Positions 36,900 through 45,794 of a DNA stretch of 57,921 bases are shown here, piece after piece. Each line of letters starts with the position of its first letter. The first letter of the stretch is position 1. The position numbers were made by a program, and so were the translations under genes. Source of the stretch: Chitinophagia bacterium (GTDB taxonomy: Bacteria; Bacteroidota; Bacteroidia; Chitinophagales; Chitinophagaceae); the NCBI GenBank assembly GCA_009928005.1, contig RFVO01000004.1:1-57921 (forward strand). The letters are read 5' to 3'. The notes below the pieces were generated by a model. That model saw only the letters and a program-made list of their open reading frames with translations. It did no database searches and was not told where the DNA came from.

Positions 36900-37550
36900 T
36901 TACATTTTCTTAGCATCTTCCAAGAACTTCGCTAAGCCTATATCTGTTAATGGATGTTTTAACAATCCTAAAATTGAATCTAAAGGGCAAGTACAAACAT
37001 CGGCACCAGCTTCTGCTGCTTTTACAATATGTAAAGCATTACGAATAGAAGCGGCTAATATTTCTGTTTTAAAACCTTGTACGTCGTAAATATGTCTAAT
37101 TTGACTAATTAATTCCATTCCATCCCAAGAGCTATCATCAATTCTTCCAATGAAAGGAGAAACATATGTTGCTCCAGCTTTAGCCGCTAATATAGCCTGA
37201 CCTGCAGAAAATACTAAAGTACAGTTCGTACGAATACCATTATCGGTAAACCACTTAATGGCTTTAATACCATCTTTAATCATAGGCACTTTCACCACAA
37301 TGTTTTTATGAATAGCGGCTAATTTTTTACCTTCTTCCACCATGGTAGCAAAATCTGTAGACAATACTTCTGCACTAATATCTCCATGTACTAATTCGCA
37401 AATAGCTTTGTAGTGAGCTGCAATTGCTGCCTCTCCTTTAACACCCACTTGGGCCATTAAACTAGGATTGGTGGTTACACCATCTAAAATACCTAAATCA
37501 TTGGCTTCTTTAATTTGAGCTAAATTACCTGTGTCAATGAAAAACTTCAT
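36900..37550 (-). CDS. fsa: Fructose-6-phosphate aldolase / small transaldolase (TalC/FSA type)
   Basis: A 216-residue class I aldolase of the compact transaldolase group. It begins MKFFIDTGNLAQIKEA and shows DGVTTNPSLMAQ and the Schiff-base lysine in NIVVKVPMIKDG. TNCTLVFSAGQAILAAKAGATYVSPFIGRIDD and TEILAASIRN follow. Such proteins act either as transaldolase in the pentose phosphate pathway or as fructose-6-phosphate aldolase; the two cannot be parted here. The SRP RNA gene lies 38 bases upstream on the same strand, so some transcripts may come from its promoter. Confidence 0.93.
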   Translation of the reverse strand: MKFFIDTGNLAQIKEANDLGILDGVTTNPSLMAQVGVKGEAAIAAHYKAICELVHGDISAEVLSTDFATMVEEGKKLAAIHKNIVVKVPMIKDGIKAIKWFTDNGIRTNCTLVFSAGQAILAAKAGATYVSPFIGRIDDSSWDGMELISQIRHIYDVQGFKTEILAASIRNALHIVKAAEAGADVCTCPLDSILGLLKHPLTDIGLAKFLEDAKKM

Positions 37551-37588
37551 ACAAATTGTTTTAAAAATTGTCTATAAAAATAAAAAAT

Positions 37589-37682
37589 GGCAGGCTACTT
37601 ACATCACACCGCTCAACCATCTATCCTTGCTGCATTCCTGCCCTGGGGAGTTTCAACAGGAGCTGGTTGTGCAAGACCTGCC
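37589..37682 (-). ncRNA. ffs: Signal recognition particle RNA (4.5S-like, small bacterial form)
   Basis: The minus strand reads from GGCAGGTCTTGC to GTAGCCTGCC, with GGCAGG and CCTGCC closing a long hairpin of about 94 bases. The tip carries the universally conserved SRP54-binding core: CCAGGGCAGGAATGCAGCA, equivalent to E. coli CAGGUCCGGAAGGAAGCAGC. GCGGTGTGATGTAAGTAG on the 3' side also resembles other bacterial 4.5S RNAs. A T-rich tract follows the 3' end. The RNA guides Ffh-bound ribosomes to the membrane. Ends are set by the closing stem and may be off by a few bases. Confidence 0.94.
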
Positions 37683-37686
37683 GTTG

Positions 37687-37694
37687 CAAATATA
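37687..37694 (-). promoter_or_regulatory. ffs promoter -7 box
   Basis: TATATTTG on the minus strand matches TAnnTTTG exactly and ends 4 bases before the first base of the SRP RNA stem. This fixes the distance from box to RNA start at about 5 bases in this genome. A TTG 16 bases upstream (37713-37711), inside the last codons of the DUF5103 gene, may be the -33 element. Confidence 0.78.
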
Positions 37695-37706
37695 GCAAAA
37701 AAACTA

Positions 37707-38984
37707 CTACCAATTTTGCCTAGAATTGACAGCGCCAAAACCAATGATATGCTCATGTCTTGCGCCTGGAGGCTTATAATAAATAAGAATTGAATAATTA
37801 TTTTCTGTCTCCCAGTGATTGCCCTCTGTTTCAGTAAAATCGTTCATGAGATTGGGACCTTCATTATCTCTTAGTATATAGTTATAACTATAATACCCTT
37901 GCTTTAATAATAGCGATTTTTTATAATACCCTAAGACTGGATCAAATTGCATCTCCGCATCTTTGTTTAAAATATTATTAGTGAGTGCACCCGATAAATA
38001 TAATTTTTGCCCCATAAATGGAATTTTATCCTTGGGTATGTAGGTAAAATTTACTTGCGCATAATCGTTTTGATTTTCACTTTGCAATGATTCAGTATTA
38101 CTAATAATATAACCTCCATTCAAGTCATTGAAAGTATAGTAGGCAGTACTTGCTCTTGACAAATCGGGCTTAACACTTATAATAGTTGTTTTTTCTTTTG
38201 AATTAATATCTGCAATTCGGTCCGACCTTAATCTTAGATTTTGTAAATCTAACCATCTCGCTTCCTTGCCTGCAGGGAAAATAAATTTATCCTCGCTATT
38301 GTATTCTAATAAGCTTCCTCTTATAAAAGTAGGTGCAGCTATTGAAACTGCATCATTATATCTATAGTTTTGAATGACAGCTGTACTTATTTGATCGGTT
38401 TGAAAAAAAGGTATTTTTTTCACATCTAAAACAACCTGAATTTTTTGATGTGTCTTAGAAATTTGACCATCAAAAGGCTCTTGAACAGTAGCCGCAATAG
38501 CTACCTGATTTTCTGTTACATAAAAACGTCTTGTAAAAACGATTTCATTCATATTTCCATTTTTAAAAACTTTCAAAATATAATTACCAGATTGTGTAGG
38601 TCTTAGTTGTGTATTAGGAAAAATAAACTGGTAATGATAATAAGCCTGTGAAGAAATAGAGGATACTGAGAACGTATTTATTTTATTTTGATTAAAGCCT
38701 TGTAAATAATCAAAGGACGACATCTCAACAGCTGTCCAATCGGCATTTCTTAATTCAACAGCGTAGTAATAGTCTTGATAATTGGCTTTAAAATCGTCAA
38801 AGCTAATTTCTAAAGGAGTAGGCTCATTTAAAGAAATAACTGGAATGGCTAGTGGCTTATTAACTGGATGTATTAAAATTGTATGTATACTTGTTTGATA
38901 AATACTATCTGGATTAAATTGACTGAGGCCCTTTAATGCATGTAGCCCTAAAAGAATAGCCACCCATAAGTATCTTTTAAACAT
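37707..38984 (-). CDS. DUF5103 protein (type IX secretion plug-domain family)
   Basis: A 425-residue exported protein with signal peptide (ending near ALKGLSQF). The sequence resembles the family DUF5103, later renamed as the type IX secretion plug-protein N-terminal domain. Landmarks include ISFDDFKANYQDYYYAVELRNADW, DYLQGFNQNKINTFSVS and YHYQFIFPNTQLRPTQSGNYILKVF. It probably sits at the outer membrane and helps seal or assemble the SprA channel, but that role is known only for relatives. It is upstream of ffs on the same strand. Confidence 0.82.
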   Translation of the reverse strand: MFKRYLWVAILLGLHALKGLSQFNPDSIYQTSIHTILIHPVNKPLAIPVISLNEPTPLEISFDDFKANYQDYYYAVELRNADWTAVEMSSFDYLQGFNQNKINTFSVSSISSQAYYHYQFIFPNTQLRPTQSGNYILKVFKNGNMNEIVFTRRFYVTENQVAIAATVQEPFDGQISKTHQKIQVVLDVKKIPFFQTDQISTAVIQNYRYNDAVSIAAPTFIRGSLLEYNSEDKFIFPAGKEARWLDLQNLRLRSDRIADINSKEKTTIISVKPDLSRASTAYYTFNDLNGGYIISNTESLQSENQNDYAQVNFTYIPKDKIPFMGQKLYLSGALTNNILNKDAEMQFDPVLGYYKKSLLLKQGYYSYNYILRDNEGPNLMNDFTETEGNHWETENNYSILIYYKPPGARHEHIIGFGAVNSRQNW

Positions 38985-39046
38985 GAACTTGGTTATTGGT
39001 CACTACGAAACTACCCTTTTAATCCTAATTTATAAACAGAAAAAAC

Positions 39047-39054
39047 TAGATTTG
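39047..39054 (+). promoter_or_regulatory. -7 box upstream of the FtsX/LolC-type gene
   Basis: TAGATTTG matches TAnnTTTG exactly. It lies 14 bases upstream of the TTG start codon chosen for the next gene, implying an untranslated leader of about 10 bases. No -33 TTG at normal spacing is seen. Confidence 0.58.
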
Positions 39055-39068
39055 TTAAAAATTAAGCA

Positions 39069-40259
39069 TTGTCCACTGCCTTCGAAATAGCTAAAAGAAT
39101 AAGTTTTCAAAAACAGAAAAACTATACTCGTTTTATAGTAAGGCTATCTATTGCTGCAACTGCCATTAGTGTGGCAGCTATCTTACTCACTTTTTCTATT
39201 GTGAATGGTTTTCAAGCAACTATTGCAAATAAAGTATATCAATTCTGGGGACATATTAGAGTCGCTTCTGTAAGTGGTGAACCATTAAACCAAAATGATA
39301 AAATTACCACTGCCTTCCAACAAAATCCAGCTGTAAAAAGTATAACTCCTTTTATAAATCAATCTACCGTTCTTTCTTTTGCTCAAGATATTGAAGGTGT
39401 GGTAGCTAGAGGTCTTCCTACACAAAGTCAAATTCCTTTTTTAAGAAAAGGAACTGGCTGGTCTTCCACTAATAAAAAAGATAGCTTACTCAATGAACTT
39501 ATTATTTCAGATAACATTGCCACTAAATTAAATATTCAATTGGGTGCCACTGTGAGACTGTATTTTTTAAATACAGGTGCTGTACAACAAAGAAAATTAA
39601 AAGTGGTAGGCATTTATCATTCAGGTATTGAAGAATATGATAATCAATTTGTTTTAGTTGATTTAAAATTACTGCAACAATTAAATAACAATAAGCTAGT
39701 TGAAGGATACTCCATTGAATTAAATGAAAATACTAATATTGAAGCCACTAACGCTTCCCTTCAAAAAATACTTCCTAATAATTGGGTGGCTACTTCCATC
39801 AAAAATTATTATCCGCAAATATTTGATTGGATAGGTGTTCAAACCATTAATAGAAATGTGACTATTACCATTATGCTTATAATAGCTGTCATAAATTTAC
39901 TTACTTGTTTATTTATTTTAATGCTTGAAAGAATTACCATGATAGGCACACTTACGGCACTGGGCGCTTCTCAAAATTTAATTCGAAAAATATTTTTATA
40001 CCAAGCAAGTTTTATTTGCTGGACTGGTATTTTACTAGGCACTTTTTTAGGTTTAGGGCTATCTATTTTGCAAGTAAAATTTGGCTTCATACAACTAGAC
40101 GAGTCGGCCTACTTTATTAAAGAATTACCCATTAAAATGGATGCGGTTCAAATTATGAGCGTACTTATTGGCACAGCCATTATTAGTTATATTTCTTTTT
40201 TACTACCTACTTTATGGATTAAGAAAATTTCTCCAGCCAAGGCAATAAAATTTGACTAG
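39069..40259 (+). CDS. FtsX/LolC-type ABC transporter permease
   Basis: A 396-residue inner-membrane protein. It has one N-terminal transmembrane helix (about 25-48), a large periplasmic domain, and three C-terminal helices (about 265-290, 310-340, 360-385) as in MacB/LolC/LolE/FtsX permeases. It begins (M)STAFEIAKRISFQKQKNY, the usual opening of Bacteroidota LolC-like proteins. The start codon is TTG: an in-frame stop lies two codons upstream and there is no ATG before the conserved segment. It may move lipoproteins to the outer membrane. Its ATPase partner is not in the window. Confidence 0.88.
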   Translation: MSTAFEIAKRISFQKQKNYTRFIVRLSIAATAISVAAILLTFSIVNGFQATIANKVYQFWGHIRVASVSGEPLNQNDKITTAFQQNPAVKSITPFINQSTVLSFAQDIEGVVARGLPTQSQIPFLRKGTGWSSTNKKDSLLNELIISDNIATKLNIQLGATVRLYFLNTGAVQQRKLKVVGIYHSGIEEYDNQFVLVDLKLLQQLNNNKLVEGYSIELNENTNIEATNASLQKILPNNWVATSIKNYYPQIFDWIGVQTINRNVTITIMLIIAVINLLTCLFILMLERITMIGTLTALGASQNLIRKIFLYQASFICWTGILLGTFLGLGLSILQVKFGFIQLDESAYFIKELPIKMDAVQIMSVLIGTAIISYISFLLPTLWIKKISPAKAIKFD

Positions 40260-40268
40260 CTAATTCAA

Positions 40269-41009
40269 CTAAGATTTAAAATGGGATAAAATAATCCCTG
40301 CAGCCACCGCTGCATTTAAAGATTCAGCTTCTCCTATTCTTGGAATAAAAATGGGATCGGAAATAAAAGACATTAAGTTTTCTCTTATTCCTTTTGATTC
40401 ATTCCCTATTAAAATAAAATTAGCCGCTTCTAATTGTATACTATGTATTGACTTTCCCGATAAAAGGGCCCCATATACGGGCAAGGGTTTGCTTAGTTTT
40501 TGATTCGACGCCAAGACTTCATCAAGTTCCATTGCATGTATATTTACTCTAAAACAACTCCCCATGGTACTTTGAATTACTTTAGGATTATATAAACCAG
40601 CTGTATCAATAGATACAAGAATTTGTTTGATACCAAACCAATCGGCTGTTCGAATAATAGTACCTAAATTACCCGGATCCTGTATACCATCTAATAATAA
40701 GGTAACTGTTTTTTTAAAATCTATCAATGCTAATTCTTTCTTTTTTTCAACCAAGGCAATTACCTTATTGGGTGTTTGAAGTAAGCTTAGTCTTCCTAAC
40801 ATAATATCATCCACTTCCACAACTTCAGCCGGCAAATGCCCTTGAGATTTAATCCAGTCAGGCAGGGCTATAATTTTACGAATAACCCAATCGGAAGCCA
40901 ATAATTCATCCATCATCTTAGGCCCTTCAACAATAAACACAGATTCTTCCGCCCAATGTTTTTTATGGGCAAAAGATTGAATATATTTGAGCTCACTATT
41001 ATTAATCAT
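40269..41009 (-). CDS. SpoU/TrmH-family RNA 2'-O-methyltransferase
   Basis: A 246-residue SPOUT methyltransferase. An N-terminal substrate-binding domain (FIVEGPKMMDELLAS) is followed by the three knot motifs: LLDGIQDPGNLGTIIRTADWFG, FILIGNESKGI and IPRIGEAESLNAAVAAGIILSHF. It should methylate a ribose in rRNA or tRNA; the exact site is unknown. Its start is only 4 bases from the start of the divergent tamL-like gene, so each promoter must lie inside the other gene. Confidence 0.92.
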   Translation of the reverse strand: MINNSELKYIQSFAHKKHWAEESVFIVEGPKMMDELLASDWVIRKIIALPDWIKSQGHLPAEVVEVDDIMLGRLSLLQTPNKVIALVEKKKELALIDFKKTVTLLLDGIQDPGNLGTIIRTADWFGIKQILVSIDTAGLYNPKVIQSTMGSCFRVNIHAMELDEVLASNQKLSKPLPVYGALLSGKSIHSIQLEAANFILIGNESKGIRENLMSFISDPIFIPRIGEAESLNAAVAAGIILSHFKS

Positions 41010-41013
41010 TTAC

Positions 41014-43395
41014 ATGCAATTAAGGAAGCTTAAAAATATTAGTTTCTTGTCAAGATTTTACCTTCTTGGTCTTTTATTTTTTTTAAATGCATGTGCAGAC
41101 TTAAAAAAAGCAGTCATTCATGACTATCCAAAGCAAATAAGCTTTGTCTATGACAATAAAATAGTCATTAAAGATGCCAACAATAATATAGAAGCTATAT
41201 CGCTTGCCAATGAACTCTCTAATTACTGGGACGATAGTATAAAAGCCAAACAAGTTCGGCAGTTTGGATTTTTTAATACTATTATTCAACCCCTTCGCTA
41301 CCAAGAAGATAAACTGGAACCCTCTAGCCAGTTTATGAAAAACTATTTAGCAACTAAAGGTTATAACCATCCTATAGTCACACCTCTTGTAAAAGTGGAT
41401 ACTGTAAAAAATGAGTGGAGGGCTCATCTAAGCATGGAAATTCGTTTGAATAAAAAAACGCTTTTTGATTCTGTTATTTACGAATTTAATGACAGTCTAT
41501 TACAATCTATTGCCAACAAGAATACTGCTTTTGCTTATGTTAAAAAGGGAATGGCCTATTCCAATGAATCTATCAACAATGAATTAGACCGTTTAGTAGA
41601 ATTATTTAGAGCCAATGGTTATTATTCTTTTACTAAAGAAAAATTATTTGCAGAAGTTGATACACTCAATCAGCAATTAATGGAGCTCAATTTAGACCCA
41701 TTAGATCAAATCAATCAAGTTTTAGATGCAGAGAAGACGCAGCAGAACCATCCTCTTTGGAAGCTAAGCTTTCAATTGCGCAATACGAGTAAGAACGAAT
41801 TCAAACAATACCCAACAGGACAACAAATTTTTTATACCGATTTAAAATTATCTGACAACCCCGATACAATTTTAGCTAAGGGCCTCCCCAATCAAGAATA
41901 TTATAAAAATATAATTCAACATTATACAAAATATAAATTTAAAACTTCTTTATTTGAAGAGCAGTCTATTATTAAAAAAGGAGACCTATTTAATGAAAAC
42001 ACCTATTTCCAAACACTCAATAACTTTAGCAGTCTTGGGCCTTGGCAACAAGTAGATGGTAGAACTACCTTACAAAACGATAGTGTTTATTTGCATTATT
42101 TTTTAACCCCTTCCTTAAGACATAGTCTTAACTTTGATATAGAGGGTAGTAAAAACAATTCTCAATTAGTATCAGGTAATTTACTAGGGCTTTCTACAAG
42201 TGTTACTTTTAGAGATAGAAATGTGCAAAAAAAATCAATCTCTTCTATATCGAATGCAAGAGCTGGTATTGAATTGAATGTAAACAATGGCAACGAAAAT
42301 TTAACGCAAACCTTACTTTTCAACTTGGGGCATACCTATAGTTTTCCAAATCTTATCATTCCATTTGTTCCTAAAAGAAGCACCTATACCAATCAAACTA
42401 GAACTACCCTGTCTTTGAATGGTTCATACATTGACAGGCTGAATTATTATAAATTAAAATCGTTTACAACAAACTGGGGTTATGAATTGAAGAAAAATAA
42501 AAATGGAGCTGAAAATATTTGGACCTACAAACCAGTTAACGTTGAGCTTTATCACCTTAATAAGTTTTCTAAATTAGATAGCTTGTTAATATTAAACCCT
42601 TTCTTGCGTTCTTCTTTTAACGAAGGCAATGTGATTAGTCAAACTTTTAATTATTTAAGTACGGGAACTTCATTAGAAAATCCAAATCAAAACAATTATT
42701 TAAGAATTGGCATTGAGGAAGCAGGAGGATTAACAGGTTTATTGAATGGTGCTTCTTCTCGCATTTACAGATACATTAAAGCAGAAATAGAATTAAGGAA
42801 ATTATACAAATACCCCTACACCGAGCTCGCATGGCGTTTTATGGGAGGCTGGGGAAATAATTATAGCAATGACCCTGAATTGGAAGGACAACTACCTTTC
42901 TTTAAACAATTTACAGCAGGCGGCCCTTATAGTATGCGTGCTTGGGGCTTAAGGCAATTAGGCTTAGGTAGTTCTCAGTTTTATGATACCAGCTCAAAAA
43001 GCCAAAGTTTTGACAGATTTGGTGATTTTCAATTAGAAGCCAACTTAGAATATCGCTTCCCTTTATTCCAATGGGGCTCTTATAAAATTGGGTCGGCCGT
43101 GTATACCGATATTGGAAATATTTGGAACATAAGAGACACTGAACTCGATCCTGCTGCTGGTTTTAAATTCGATAAATTATATAAAGATATTGCGGTAGCA
43201 TTAGGTACTGGCATAAGAATGGATTTTAATTATTTTATAATTAGAATTGATTACGCACTTAAAATGAAAGACCCTACTCGTTTACAAAATAACGGCTGGT
43301 TAGATATTCGAAATCTAAAATGGGCAGAGGTAAAACCTAATGGTGTTAAAGTAAATAACTACGCGCTACAATTTGGTATAGGACTACCCTTCTAA
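41014..43395 (+). CDS. Lipoprotein Omp85 (TamL-like BamA/TamA family protein)
   Basis: A 793-residue outer-membrane protein. A lipobox LNAC at residues 24-27 (Cys27) marks it as a lipoprotein. The N-terminal part has POTRA-like segments (about 30-300), and the C-terminal half is the 16-strand barrel with FTAGGPYSMRAWGLRQLG, the Bacteroidota form of the conserved L6 motif. It ends YALQFGIGLPF. Lipidated TamA relatives of Bacteroidota are called TamL and act with TamB. I see no tamB next to it. I choose the ATG giving MQLRKLK, nine codons inside the longer frame, so that the signal is intact. Confidence 0.88.
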   Translation: MQLRKLKNISFLSRFYLLGLLFFLNACADLKKAVIHDYPKQISFVYDNKIVIKDANNNIEAISLANELSNYWDDSIKAKQVRQFGFFNTIIQPLRYQEDKLEPSSQFMKNYLATKGYNHPIVTPLVKVDTVKNEWRAHLSMEIRLNKKTLFDSVIYEFNDSLLQSIANKNTAFAYVKKGMAYSNESINNELDRLVELFRANGYYSFTKEKLFAEVDTLNQQLMELNLDPLDQINQVLDAEKTQQNHPLWKLSFQLRNTSKNEFKQYPTGQQIFYTDLKLSDNPDTILAKGLPNQEYYKNIIQHYTKYKFKTSLFEEQSIIKKGDLFNENTYFQTLNNFSSLGPWQQVDGRTTLQNDSVYLHYFLTPSLRHSLNFDIEGSKNNSQLVSGNLLGLSTSVTFRDRNVQKKSISSISNARAGIELNVNNGNENLTQTLLFNLGHTYSFPNLIIPFVPKRSTYTNQTRTTLSLNGSYIDRLNYYKLKSFTTNWGYELKKNKNGAENIWTYKPVNVELYHLNKFSKLDSLLILNPFLRSSFNEGNVISQTFNYLSTGTSLENPNQNNYLRIGIEEAGGLTGLLNGASSRIYRYIKAEIELRKLYKYPYTELAWRFMGGWGNNYSNDPELEGQLPFFKQFTAGGPYSMRAWGLRQLGLGSSQFYDTSSKSQSFDRFGDFQLEANLEYRFPLFQWGSYKIGSAVYTDIGNIWNIRDTELDPAAGFKFDKLYKDIAVALGTGIRMDFNYFIIRIDYALKMKDPTRLQNNGWLDIRNLKWAEVKPNGVKVNNYALQFGIGLPF

Positions 43396-43409
43396 TATAT
43401 ATCTCAATA

Positions 43410-44114
43410 TTATCCTTCCAATAAAGCATTTACTTCTGCTTCTATATCCTGCCATAGTCTAGCATCTTCTATTGTAAAATCTCCTATACGCGTTCTTCGA
43501 AGTGCACTCATATAGGCACCCACTTTTAATGCTTCTCCAAAATCTTTCACTAAACTTCTTATATAAGTACCTGTAGAACAAACCACTTTAAATTCAACCT
43601 GAGGCAAATCAATTTTAGTAATTTCAAAACTTTCTATAGTTACTTTTCTAGGATCTACTTTTACTTCAATTCCCAATCTTGCCGACTCATAGAGTCTTCT
43701 TCCATCTTTTTTAATTGCTGAATGTTGCGGTGGCATTTGAAAAATTTCACCAATGAAAGGTATTGTAGCTTTTTGAATAGCCTCCATCGTTAATGCTTCT
43801 GTACTTTTAAAATTTTCAGGTTCCGATTCTAAATCATATGTAGCTGTAGTTGCACCTAAAACCATGGTGCCTGTATATTCTTTTTGCATACCCATATAGG
43901 CATCTATTGATTTGGTAAACTTTCCTGTACAAATAATCATAAGGCCTGTAGCCAAGGGATCTAGTGTGCCCGCATGACCAACTTTAATAACACGTGTTAG
44001 ATTGCGTACTTTTTTAACTAAGTCAAAAGAAGTCCAACCAATAGGTTTATCTAGTAACAATACCTTGCCTTCTAAATAAGGCATAAGTGCATCAGGTATT
44101 GGTTTTTGTTTCAT
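43410..44114 (-). CDS. truB: tRNA pseudouridine(55) synthase
   Basis: TruB makes pseudouridine 55 in the T-loop of tRNAs. The 234-residue protein shows LLLDKPIGWTSFDLVKKVR, the catalytic aspartate in VGHAGTLDPLATGLMI, the MPPQHSAIKKDGRRLYESAR segment and CSTGTYIRSLVKDFGEAL. It lacks the longer C-terminal PUA domain of E. coli TruB, as is common in Bacteroidota. Convergent with the tamL-like gene, 14 bases apart. Confidence 0.96.
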   Translation of the reverse strand: MKQKPIPDALMPYLEGKVLLLDKPIGWTSFDLVKKVRNLTRVIKVGHAGTLDPLATGLMIICTGKFTKSIDAYMGMQKEYTGTMVLGATTATYDLESEPENFKSTEALTMEAIQKATIPFIGEIFQMPPQHSAIKKDGRRLYESARLGIEVKVDPRKVTIESFEITKIDLPQVEFKVVCSTGTYIRSLVKDFGEALKVGAYMSALRRTRIGDFTIEDARLWQDIEAEVNALLEG

Positions 44115-44183
44115 TGACTTTGAAAACTTTTTGAAAAAATTATTAGGAAAACTTATAAGATGAATTATTTAGGAAAACTTAAA

Positions 44184-45662
44184 TTAATAAGCTCTTGCAA
44201 ATAAAACACGTTGCGTAGAGGCATTACCCGTTAAAATACATTTTCCGCTTTCTAAAACATTATCAAGAGGAATACAACGAATAGTGGCTTTGGCTAATTC
44301 TTTAATTTTATCTTCAGTTTCAGCGCTGCCATCCCAATGCGCAGAAACAAATCCACCCTTGGTATCTAATACTTGCATAAACTCATCCCAATTTTCTACT
44401 TTAGTAATATGTTCGTCGCGGTATTTTTTAGCACGCTCAAATAAATTATTTTGAATTTCTACTAATAAATTTTCTACCGTTTCAGTTAAACCTTCCATAG
44501 CTACTGTCGTTTTTTCTTTTGTATCGCGACGCGCTAATTCTACTTGTTTGTTTTCTAAATCGCGCGCACCAATAGCAATACGAATAGGCACTCCTTTTAA
44601 TTCATATTCAGCAAATTTCCATCCTGGTCTTGCATGATCTGAATTATCGTATTTTACTCTAATACCCGCTGCCTTAAAGGATTTCAACATCTCTCCTACT
44701 TTTTCATCTAATACTTGCTTTTGTTCTTCCCCTTTATAAATAGGAACTATCACTACTTGAATAGGTGCAATGCGTGGAGGTAAAACTAAACCTTCATCAT
44801 CGCTATGGGTCATCACAAGGCCTCCAATTAATCTTGTACTTACTCCCCAGCTAGTAGCCCAAACATATTCTTGTTTATTATTTTGATCGCTAAATTTTAC
44901 ATCAAATGCTTTAGCAAAATTTTGTCCTAAGAAATGCGAAGTACCTGCTTGCAATGCTTTTCCATCTTGCATCAAAGCTTCTATACAATAAGTGTCTTCT
45001 GCACCTGCAAAACGCTCATTAGCAGATTTTACTCCTTTTAAAACAGGCACTGCCATCCAATTTTCTACGAAGTCTGCATATACATTCAACATTTGTTTAG
45101 TTTCTGCAATGGCTTCCTCCGCAGTCGCATGAGCTGTATGTCCTTCTTGCCATAAAAATTCAGCAGTGCGTAAAAATAAACGCGTACGCATTTCCCATCT
45201 TACCACATTCGCCCATTGATTTACTAAAATAGGTAAATCACGATAAGACTGAATCCAAGTTTTATAGGTATTCCAAATAATGGCTTCACTCGTTGGGCGA
45301 ACAATTAATTCTTCTTCTAATTTAGCTTCTGGATCTATAATTAATTTTCCTTTATTATTAGGATCGGCAATTAAGCGGTAATGAGTAACCACAGCACACT
45401 CTTTTGCAAATCCTTCAGCATTTTTTTCTTCCGCCTCAAAAAGTGATTTTGGAACAAACAAAGGGAAGTAGGCATTTTGGTGACCAGTATCTTTGAACAT
45501 TTTGTCTAAGACATCGTGCATATTTTCCCATAAAGCATAACCATAAGGCTTAATGACCATACATCCCCTAACGGCACTATAGTCGGCAAGTTCGCCTTTA
45601 ATGACTAAGTCATTATACCATTGAGAATAGTCCTGGGCCCTTGTAGTTAGTTCCTTTGCCAT
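44184..45662 (-). CDS. proS: Prolyl-tRNA synthetase (eukaryote/archaeon-like type)
   Basis: A class II synthetase of 492 residues without the bacterial INS editing insertion. Motif 2-like [26 protein letters not shown] and motif 3 region [20 protein letters not shown] are present. The C-terminal anticodon-binding domain holds [21 protein letters not shown], and a zinc-like C-terminal extension ends [13 protein letters not shown]. This shorter type occurs in many Bacteroidota. It follows no other gene and is divergent from the Gly-rich lipoprotein. Confidence 0.96.
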   Translation of the reverse strand: MAKELTTRAQDYSQWYNDLVIKGELADYSAVRGCMVIKPYGYALWENMHDVLDKMFKDTGHQNAYFPLFVPKSLFEAEEKNAEGFAKECAVVTHYRLIADPNNKGKLIIDPEAKLEEELIVRPTSEAIIWNTYKTWIQSYRDLPILVNQWANVVRWEMRTRLFLRTAEFLWQEGHTAHATAEEAIAETKQMLNVYADFVENWMAVPVLKGVKSANERFAGAEDTYCIEALMQDGKALQAGTSHFLGQNFAKAFDVKFSDQNNKQEYVWATSWGVSTRLIGGLVMTHSDDEGLVLPPRIAPIQVVIVPIYKGEEQKQVLDEKVGEMLKSFKAAGIRVKYDNSDHARPGWKFAEYELKGVPIRIAIGARDLENKQVELARRDTKEKTTVAMEGLTETVENLLVEIQNNLFERAKKYRDEHITKVENWDEFMQVLDTKGGFVSAHWDGSAETEDKIKELAKATIRCIPLDNVLESGKCILTGNASTQRVLFARAY

Positions 45663-45794
45663 CTTAAAAATCTTAACAATTTTATAGTAATAATTTTAAT
45701 GTACGAAAAACGCTCTATATTCTATTTTTCAATACCTTTATACTAGCAAATGTATGCTAATTAAGGGGCATATAAAAACCTAAAACTTACTAAA

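Noticed and set aside
43988..43999. Perfect palindrome TAACACGTGTTA, first considered as a parS-like site
   Set aside because: It differs from parS (core TTTCACGTGAAA) on both arms, lies inside truB and is far from parAB; it is likely chance.
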